A DNA stretch of 40,913 bases, taken from assembly GCA_013054445.1 (NCBI GenBank), contig JAAMPI010000373.1, forward strand, positions 1-40,913, written 5' to 3'. The position numbers and the translations under genes were made by a program. Below, in pieces: positions 33,437 through 40,913 of this stretch; positions within the stretch are counted from its first letter, which is position 1; every line of letters starts with the position of its first letter. The notes under the pieces were generated by a model. It saw only the letters and a list, made by a program, of their open reading frames with translations, did not search any database and was not told the DNA's origin. This stretch comes from Cudoniella acicularis. Taxonomy: Eukaryota > Ascomycota > Leotiomycetes > Helotiales > Helotiaceae.

Positions 33437-34674
33437 GGTCAAGCCCTCCTCACTGGAAAATAGATCGCCCTCTGAACTTCGAAAATGGGGATCCGATAAA
33501 TGAAAATACAAAAGGAAAATAGACAAAGAATATCAGAGTAAGCCCTCCAGCAAAACTTTACATGAAGAAAATGCTGGAGGATGATGAAGATGCACACAGC
33601 CGCTGGGCACGCGGGTGCACCAATAGAAAAGAGCTGGTTGAAATCCAGGTTGAAACACCAACACCAACACCAACATTTTTTAATTCAGAGGCCAGGGCCT
33701 ATCGAGCCCCTGACTCTCGAGAACCCGAGCCCTAACAGTTCCCCTGGGCCGTGGACCTGTTTATAGTGGAGATGCATGTAAAGAAGGTCGGCTCATTCCC
33801 TTTGCCGTGGACACATGAAGGTGCGAAGTGATGGGATCGTGATCCGCAGAAAACAATCCGAATCAGAGTCCGAGAAATTCAGTAGTCCCCATTCTCTCTG
33901 CGCTTTACAAATATACTGTAGTCTGGTAATGTCTGCATCTCTTTTGCCTAACGTAGAAACAGATTTAGCACGGAGGTACAGCCTCAATTCAAGCGCCATT
34001 CTGTTTCTCCAAGCTAGCCATTCGCTCTCCACGCGCGCAGGAGCCAGGCCATCAGCGCCAGGCGACATGGGGTCGGGAATGTTTGGCACTCCGGTAGCTT
34101 CATTGAGACACGAGGCAAAACCCCTTGCACAGTATATGCCCGCCGATGCTGGGCGCGTTGCTGTTGCTGTTGATATCTGTGTTGGTGTTTGAGTTTGCAT
34201 ACCGGTACCGAGTATTGCTGCGGAAGGATTTGAGAATCTGGTCCGTGCGCAAGCGTTTAAAAGGTAAGTGGTTAGAGACTTCTGCCAAAACTTTCAGAAA
34301 GGATATTCTTAATTTTTGATAATCGAAGGAGGCGTCGAAGAGGTGGTTGGAAAACCGGGGTAGGGATTAGGACTTGGATTCGAAAGCCAGAAGATCGAAG
34401 AGGCGTTTGCATAAATTGTGCATGGATAGACGTCTTAGTTACTCGTAGGAAATCAGATTTTAATTAGAAGTGTTGTATATGACGTCCTTTTGCGTATCTA
34501 TATATGACCAGACAGAAACCTCTTCTCGTCATGCTGTCAAACTTAGTAATAAAAGTTTGCAACCAACAGCGTTTTTGAGATCCCGTATCCGCCCTTTGAC
34601 CCTTTGGGTTCAAACTTCCAGCATATGCACCTTACACGGCATTAAACTTCGAAAAGCCATATCTAACATATATT
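33437..34674. other. Intergenic region between the pseudoprotease copies
   Basis: It contains the copy 1 promoter and the 3' end of copy 2. A CACCAA hexamer repeat lies at 33656-33673 and GTTGCT repeats lie near 34158. Overlapping frames at 33793-34319 on both strands have no recognisable content and were not called. Confidence 0.45.
33650..33673 (-). promoter_or_regulatory. Shared upstream motif, copy 1
   Basis: TTGAAACACCAACA at 33650-33663, followed by further CACCAA units, lies 214 bases before the copy 1 ATG. The same 14 bases lie before copy 2, so this is conserved duplicated promoter sequence. Confidence 0.5.
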
Positions 34675-36665
34675 TCATCCGGCCATTTCAAATGGAACTT
34701 CTGAAGAACGCATATATCTATCCGATTTTTCACCCTCCAGCTCACCTGGGCGATCCACAGCCTCCATCTCCGTTCGTTGAAGCCCGCTATCCATCTCCCG
34801 AGGTCCAAAACCCGCAGTGTTTTTGCCATTGTAAAGACTAGAATAATGACTTTCAAATTCCTTATAATGCAGAATGTCGCTTTCATCGGGCTTGTTCGCT
34901 GCATTTTTATCGACCGATCGCTTTCTCAGGAAATAAATCCCGATGCAAAGAAAACATATACTAGCGAAGGCAGCCGTAATGATACCCGCGATGGCGCCGA
35001 CGGACAGGGCTTGGGAAACCGATTGGGAAGGCTGTGGAGTACTCTGTACTGAAGTCGTGTTTGACGTGTTGACGTTCACGACCTCAGTCCCAATTGGCTT
35101 CCAGGTGTTTTTCCAGGTATCTATCCAATCATTGTTTGATGGGACAACGAACCGATCACTTGGTTGGATCGGCGTTACAACCGCTCCAGTAATAGAAGGC
35201 GTGTTCGGTCCGGGTGCTTGAGCAAGAAACCAGACTCCATTGTTGTCGGTTTGCCATGTAACACCGACAAATGCAGCTTGAAGGAACGCTTTGCCGAGAC
35301 TATAAACTCTGAAGTCTAAAACCGGGCGGCATGGGAAATACTGTATTGGGGTATCGACAATTGGACTCGTTAGGGTGAGATTTAGCAGAGCGAACGGAAC
35401 GTTTATAGTGAGATTTTGAGAGACGCTGTCGTTTAGACGGAAGGTAAATCCAAGAAAAGCGGGGCTAGAGATAATTGTTTCGTATTGAGGGCTGCTTGTA
35501 TTCCAGATATAGAGGCCCAGATCAGCCCGAAAGGAAACAGGGAGGTTTGATGCAATTGCATCGCATGTACTTTTTGGAAAGTACATATACTGAACTTCGA
35601 CGTTGACCTCTACATTAAGGAAGGGACCGATGGTAGCATTACCCTCTGCAAGAAGACCTGATTTGGACGGGAAGCTAAATGGCGAATTTCCCACAGCTGT
35701 GCCAATACTAATATCAAGCAGATCAATTGGCAGCGACATGAACCCGTATGCCTGTGCCCTACCAAAAAATTAGCACAATACCTTTTCCAGAGATGGGAGC
35801 GCACGGGATGGGGCAAGGTTTATACCTCAGGGGATACGAAATTAAGGAGATCGACGAAACAAGTCACTCACGTTACAGGCCCAACGATTCTAGTCTGATC
35901 ATATCCTCCGATCCACAATGAACCAGGGATTTCTAACGAAGACGATCCAATATGTAGCCCATACGAATTCGATGGCACTAAGCCCTGTTCGAACAAGGAG
36001 CTTGGAAGATACGTTCCGTTGAAGTTTGGTAGTCCAACACGGGGCCAGCTCTGATTTGCATCTTGGGTTCCAAGTGCCAAAACTCCAACCTGAAGAGGGT
36101 ACGTTCTGCCGCTGGGAAGGACATTGTATCCGGCGGTTACTATTTCCATATCAAAGCCCGGGACGAATTCTTCAGATACATCCTGATCGCTCGACAGAAG
36201 TTTCAGGTTGTCGAAGAAGAGGGAGCTATTGACTCCGAAAATATTGGTATTGTCTTGAAATGTGATATTAACATTTTCTGGGCCTGTCGCCGTCGTGGTT
36301 ACCACTGTGCTGGATGTGTTGGGGTTGTATAACCCAGAGTTCCGTGCATCGCAGGCACCTGAAGCTGGGCAGAGAGCCGACCCATGGATTCTCGAGGCAA
36401 AGTAACCACCGGGAAATAAATCGAGATTCTGTGGCGGGGTGCCAATTGCCACTGAGACTGCCTGCCTGCCAACAAATTAGCACAAAGTTTTTGAGGATTT
36501 TCAAGGCGGGGGTGAGATTTGAGGGGAAGGAACAAAGAAATAGGTTGACTACCACGGCCCATCAGGTCCATATGAGTTCGAGGACCACTGAAGTCCTCTT
36601 GGGGCAACACCAAGAGCACATGGAAGAGTAAATAAACAACAAACAAAATAAAATAACATGAACAT
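34675..36665 (-). CDS. Membrane-anchored pepsin-fold protein lacking catalytic Asp motifs (copy 2)
   Basis: Exons 36553-36665, 35872-36465 and 34675-35758 with introns of 87 and 113 bases give 596 residues, similar to copy 1 throughout. The signal peptide ends about residue 19 (CCLFTLPCALG). IGTPPQ is followed by LDLFPGG at the first catalytic site. The second site reads VNVEVQYMYFP, with Asn in place of the Asp that copy 1 still has. Cysteines (CPASGACDA, STCDAI, YFPC) and the LGKAFLQAAFVGVTW block are kept. One membrane helix lies at about 490-512, followed by LRKR. The tail keeps AGFGPREM and the EMAG end. Loss of both catalytic motifs with an intact frame suggests selection for a non-proteolytic role. 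Intron positions are not those of copy 1. Confidence 0.88.
35759..35871 (-). other. Second intron of pseudoprotease copy 2
   Basis: The 113-base intron splits the Thr of PVT before AQAY in phase 2. It ends GTGCTAATTTTTTGGTAG. Copy 1 has no intron here. Confidence 0.8.
36466..36552 (-). other. First intron of pseudoprotease copy 2
   Basis: The 87-base intron splits the Trp codon of GPWQAV in phase 2. It ends GTGCTAATTTGTTGGCAG. Copy 1 has no intron here. Confidence 0.8.
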
Positions 36666-37269
36666 GGTCGAGTCGACACAGCTAGGAAAGAGACGCTGAG
36701 AATCAAAGACGAGAACAAGTAAAATCAATTGTGAAAATCGCAGGATGTTCAGGTCAGCTCTATATAGGATCTGAGGCACAGGAATAGATATAACCTTACG
36801 AAGTAGCCGCTAATATTATCCAGTCGCCAATGAGAGAGGGAAGGATTGAAACACCAACATTAGTCGCAGGTTAAAGGGTCACTCAGTTGGCCTCCCAGCC
36901 TCGGCCTGCTCCAGCATGATGGAAACGCACGTCGGCGCGTGTTTTGATGTCTTCATGATTGAGTGGGACTTGACTGTCTGCCTAAGTCTGGAGATCAGCG
37001 TAAGGCTTCATAACTTGTCCCAATAAAGTGAGAATTGCTGCTGCATCATTAGCTCTGCGAATGGGGGTAGTCAGGCCCCAATGTGCTAATGTGAATGGCG
37101 TTGCAATACCATCGGATGTTGGAGCTAGTGAATCTAGTCACGATGAAAAAGATGCAAGGGGTAAACAAAGAAGCGCAAATACGCATCGCAGTCCATTTGC
37201 CTTATAGTCTTCTACTCTCTAATAGGGTGAAGAATCGAGGATATGCTCGCAATATTTGCCCATGCGTTA
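36666..37269. other. Promoter of pseudoprotease copy 2 and spacer
   Basis: A TATATA box at 36761-36766 lies 96 bases before the copy 2 ATG on the minus strand. TTGAAACACCAACA at 36846-36859 lies 181 bases before it. Nothing else is recognised before the glycosyltransferase relic. Confidence 0.5.
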
Positions 37270-38860
37270 ATGCGAAACATGTTGAGGAGAGCCGCGCTTA
37301 CGAGAACTCTCCTGTGGTTGGCCTATTTCCAGATTTCAACCCCGGCCCGAAACACCAACGCCGTGGAACACACATCCGAACCACCACAAAGTTCCCTCAA
37401 CGCACGAAATAGCGACGACATCGACCACCATCATCGCATATCCGAACGATTACCTCACTATAGCTCAAGAAGGCGAAGAGTGTGACGTTTTATAGCGAAC
37501 AATACCTAAATTACCTGGCCTTACATCACACTACATACTGCGAGCATGGCTCAAAATCGGATTTCGAATGCCTCCGCACACACAGGAACGAAACAATGTG
37601 TGTTGCCACAGGTGTTCTCATCGATCCCGCTCGTGAACAGCCAAAGAACAAGACCGTCATGAACTGGCAGTTGCGGAACTTTACAGCAGAAATAACAAAA
37701 GACTCAACCAAAGTATAGTCGTTGCAAGGCGTGCCGAATGTCGACGAGATGGTGCTTGGCTTCTTTGATACGGGTGTGCCTGGGCAATTGAAATTCTAGG
37801 ATGTCAACACCGACACGGAGAACATACGGTCGCTTTCCGGCGAGTTGTGTGAGCCGTGTACAAGTGATGCGAAATGGACATTGCTAGTGAAGCGCGAGCA
37901 GAACGACAATATATGGCATGATTTGATGGAACTTTGGCAGTCCATGGTAACACTGGATGTTCTCCAAATGGCCATAGACCCGAAAACAACGAAACCCTAT
38001 CTTTCGGCCGCCGACATATCAGATATCCAGGTTGTCTTTACGACGGGGGATCAAGGATTCACATGGCCGGATGGTATAGACAATTGGTGGGAGATGGTAA
38101 CAGGCAACAAACCACTTTTACAAAAGGAGATGCCTGCAACTTGTCTCTGAAAAGTTATCCTCCCACTCAACGGATCTAGCTCACCTTACTGGGCGAACGC
38201 CTGGGGGGAAACAGACTGCCGGAATGATTTCCTGGGAAGCCCTTCTTGAAGCGTGTATTCCGCCATCTTGGCATCACCTCGGAGAGACACGGCAATCAAA
38301 CTGGAGAGACAGTCGTTATAGTCATTGATCGAAAAGGGAGGAGAAAACTTAGAGATCTTGATCTGCTAGTTGCCAACGTTCAAGCTCGGTGGCCGGAAGT
38401 GAAGTTTCAAATTATCGACCTCGCGAATCTGATCATGAAAGAACAAGTAACAATCACAAAACAAACAGATGTTTTAGTCGGCATGCATGGCGCGGGATTA
38501 ACACACCTCCTGTGGTTGCCCGAGGAATTTAGTCTTGTGGAGATACGAGCTCCCAACAAGAGGGTGCCAGTAGGACAGCCCTATACGGTATTCCGCAATC
38601 TAGCAAAGACCAAAAATTGGTATTATTTCACGGCGCATCCGGAACCAAGGGAGGGAGACGACTGGCAACGGGTAGAGTGGGTTGATATAAAAGCTGATGT
38701 CTTTCAAGCGCTGATTGATGCTGCGATTAATACCCAAATTCACAAAGGATCCAGTTCAGGTGAAGTCCTCCTCGACCTCCACCTTTGTAGGTTCCCAGAG
38801 CTTTTGCATACACACAGAGTTCAATGGTTGTGTATATTGGGTTTTACGACCTGGAGTTAG
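37270..38860 (+). pseudogene. GT61 (DUF563)-type glycosyltransferase pseudogene
   Basis: Most of one protein can be followed. It starts with a type II membrane anchor (MRNMLRRAALTRTLLWLAYF), then FYSEQYLNYLALHHTTYCEH and NWQLRNFTAEI. FFDTGVPGQLKF, PYWANAWGETDCRNDF and the hallmark GMHGAGLTHLLWLP come later. GT61 enzymes transfer xylose or GlcNAc to proteins or glycans in the Golgi. The frame is broken by stops at 37716 (TAG), 37797 (TAG, where FWDV is expected) and 38148 (TGA, where an Arg is likely). Shifts lie at about 37484-37490 and 38237-38239, and possibly near 37430. All three stops fit C-to-T or G-to-A changes, as RIP would cause. The C-terminus after about 38750 is uncertain. Confidence 0.85.
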
Positions 38861-39317
38861 TGCAGGTCTTCACCATCTAATAGTACATCATGTTACATGC
38901 ATACTATCCTCGCCATTCAAAAGTTGCCCTTCACGGTGAGCATGCATAGAACGTAGCTAGCGACTTGGGTCTTGAACTCGGATTGTTATGGACCTGGAAT
39001 GCATCAAGGCAAACAATTGAACTTTTTTTACATCTTCCATTGATTATCTGTTTTCTAAGTTTTGATTTGAAAGGTGGGCCATTATTCTAACACAATTAAT
39101 TCTATTGGTACTCCGGTCCGGATCTCATAACTCTGTTTAGCAGCTTTCCACTAATGCAACAAGACCGGGAGATCGATAAGCACTGCGGGGAAGCGGATTT
39201 GACATGGCCCGTCAGACATCACAAGCACCCCACTTGCGCTCCCCCTTTAAAATATATTATTTAACACGTTTTTCCCACCACAAAAGCGTACAGAATTGAA
39301 AGCATTCAAACCTAAAA
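38861..39317. other. Intergenic region before the SDR gene
   Basis: AT-rich near the right end; AAAATATATTATTTAA at about 39250 is a possible TATA region about 65 bases before the SDR ATG. Nothing else is recognised. Confidence 0.45.
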
Positions 39318-40304
39318 ATGGATAGCTCACGAGCAAGAGTCCCAACTAGCGAGCTCTTCAAGCTTCATGATCGCACAATCCTAGGTAACCAAGCGTCACC
39401 GGACCCTAATTTTGGAAGTCAAAAATAAAACTGCAATTCACGTGCTAACTAAAAAAATAGTCACAGGAGGACTCGGCGGTATTGGCTCAGAAATCTGTAC
39501 TTCAATCCTTGAATCCGGAGGCGATGTCCTCTGCCTTGACCTTCCCGAGAACCCGAATCTCGGTAGGCCCCCCCTTTCCCATCCCACACCTTTTCCACTT
39601 CATCACCCACCCACGCCTTCCCCATATGACACACTCACTCTAATAAAAACCCCCAGAACCCTTCCTCACCCTCGCCACCACCCACAGCACTCAATTCCAC
39701 TACCACCCCCTCAATATAACCTCCCCTTCCCAAATAAACACCACCCTCCCCTTCGCCCCTATCAAAACTCCGCTACCCCCTCCGCGGCGTCGTAACTACT
39801 GCCGGCATCTCAGGTGAAAGCGATGCTGTCACCTACCCCGTCGATGCCTTCCGCAAAATTCTCGATGTAAACATCATGGGCACCTTCCTCATCGTGCAAG
39901 CCTGCGCAAAAATAATGCGGGAAGAAGGAGGAGGAAGTATCGTAATGATAGCAAGTATGTCTGGTACTATTGCTAACAAAGGCGTGCACACTAGCGCTTA
40001 TAATGCGAGCAAAGCTGCCGTGTTGCAATTAGGGAGGAATTTGGCTGCGGAGTGGGGAAAAGAGAGTGAGAAGGAGAAGGTGATTAGGGTTAATACGTTG
40101 AGTCCTGGGTATGTGGTTACGGGGTTGACGGAGGGGGCGATGGCGAGGGAGAAGGTGAGGGATATTTGGCTTGAGGGGGGCATGTTGGGGAGGTTTTCGT
40201 TGCCGGGGGAGTATAGGGCTCCGGTGCTTTTTTTGCTGGGCGATGGGAGCTCGTTTATGACGGGGAGTGATTTGAGGGTTGATGGGGGATTTTGCGCTTG
40301 GTGA
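39318..40304 (+). pseudogene. Short-chain dehydrogenase/reductase, one frameshift
   Basis: Three exons (39318-39384, 39461-39562, 39657-40304) would encode about 272 residues, normal for classical SDRs. It has the nucleotide motif VTGGLGGIGSEI, VVTTAGIS (the NAG-type position) and LDVNIMGTF. The catalytic Ser is in IASMSG, and Tyr/Lys sit in SAYNASKAAV. PGYV comes next and the ending is DLRVDGGFCAW. The reading frame shifts by one extra A in the run at 39765-39768, between FAPIK and LRYPLRG. The rest is clean, so this may be an assembly error or a very recent break. Closest by feel are sorbose reductase, arabinitol dehydrogenase and L-xylulose reductase types. The substrate is not certain. 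Confidence 0.82.
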
Positions 40305-40809
40305 GTGAGTTGAGTGGTGAACTTGTGGACTCTGTGGAAAGGCGAAGCTGGATTCTTTGAGAAGAGAGGGGCTTTTCCCCTTCTTTGGGTGTGGCACTGT
40401 AAACTCTCATTCATGCACTCGCTAAATACTCCTATGCCTTTAAGCGAATGGACTTCTCGATCGCTGAAAGCATCGGGGTCATTTCAGAATAGCATTTTTT
40501 TTATGTATAAAACATCACATTTAAAATTTCACATACAGCTAGCTACACTAAGTTCTTTAAACAAACCCAGTTTTGCCAAGTGGCAATAAGTCATTAGCAC
40601 TACCCTTGTTGCGGTAGCTGAAGGTTACTTGGGCAGAGAAAGAGGGGGACACCTACTGAACCTCCCATCCAATTCCTAAAAATCCACTTGAACAATTTTA
40701 GCTCTTGTCCATGTCGATTTCCAAAATATCTTTTAGTGAGATAATCGATAGACGCCAGGAGACGTTCAGAGTTGCTTTTTGGGTTTTCAAACATCGAAAC
40801 CCCTCACCT
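40305..40809. other. Intergenic region
   Basis: Short frames on both strands overlap the SDR end and lack recognisable content. Nothing assigned. Confidence 0.45.
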
Positions 40810-40913
40810 TTACTTCGTACCAGCAGCCTTCTCCCCATACCCCTTATTCAACCCCAACTCCTTCGCCTCACCATCCACAATATCCGGAATCTCCTCCTGC
40901 AAACTCCTCCCCT
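40810..40913 (-). CDS. C-terminal fragment of a gene leaving the window
   Basis: Read on the minus strand from the window edge, one frame is open to a TAA at 40810-40812. It encodes about 34 residues ending GEAKELGLNKGYGEKAAGTK. The composition is protein-like, with LQEEIPDIVDGE before that ending. The other two frames are less plausible. I do not recognise the protein. The call rests on composition only, and the rest of the gene lies beyond 40913. Confidence 0.45.
   Translation of the reverse strand, partial: GRSLQEEIPDIVDGEAKELGLNKGYGEKAAGTK

Noticed and set aside
31453..36665. Active secreted aspartic proteases
   Set aside because: Both catalytic D(T/S)G motifs are absent in both copies, and a membrane anchor is present.
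16628..40304. Pentose-use gene cluster (GH43, xylitol dehydrogenase, SDR)
   Set aside because: The genes are 11-23 kb apart, separated by unrelated genes, and two are broken.
1..40913. CRISPR arrays, operons, rRNA or tRNA genes
   Set aside because: The window is spliced fungal nuclear DNA; no repeat-spacer array or structural RNA gene was found by eye.

Overview
The window is nuclear DNA of a filamentous ascomycete fungus. Genes are split by short GT-AG introns, mostly 47-60 bases, with GCTAAY-type branch sites, and the gene set is fungal: VPS15, U2A'/LEA1, an NF-Y-like histone-fold subunit, syntaxin 18/UFE1, a GH43 enzyme, a DHA1-type MFS exporter and DUF6594. AT-rich, C-to-T-decayed islands and transposon relics suggest RIP-type mutation. 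A helotialean (Leotiomycetes) origin is a guess from the style of the genes and the transposase only.

Layout. 1-3845 is an accessory, AT-rich stretch with a promoter-like remnant, two small DNA transposons with terminal inverted repeats, and one DUF6594 membrane protein gene. 3846-11102 is a conserved housekeeping block: VPS15 (+), LEA1 (+) and a DPB3-like histone-fold gene (-). 12321-15806 holds a C2-domain gene of unknown family, with probable frameshifts, that runs into the relic of a Tc1/mariner-type transposase. 16628-18488 is a secreted GH43 glycosidase with a xylan-regulator-type site in its promoter. 20158-23200 carries aspartate aminotransferase and UFE1 on the minus strand. UFE1 is divergent from an MFS drug-type exporter (23967-25742). 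26190-27937 is an ankyrin-repeat protein.

29664-30792 is a xylitol/sorbitol dehydrogenase broken by three frameshifts. 31453-36665 is a tandem pair of membrane-anchored pepsin-fold proteins that have lost the catalytic aspartate motifs but keep matching cytosolic tail motifs. 37270-38860 is a GT61-type glycosyltransferase pseudogene with three stop codons. 39318-40304 is a short-chain dehydrogenase with one frameshift. A gene fragment on the minus strand leaves the window at 40913.

The main leads are the two pseudoprotease-like receptors, with a shared promoter motif and unusual, mutually similar intron 3' ends at non-equivalent positions; the host-transposase chimeric frame; and the clustering of broken genes beside intact ones. 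GH43, the dehydrogenase and the SDR all suggest plant pentose or polyol use, but they are too far apart and too damaged to be called a cluster.
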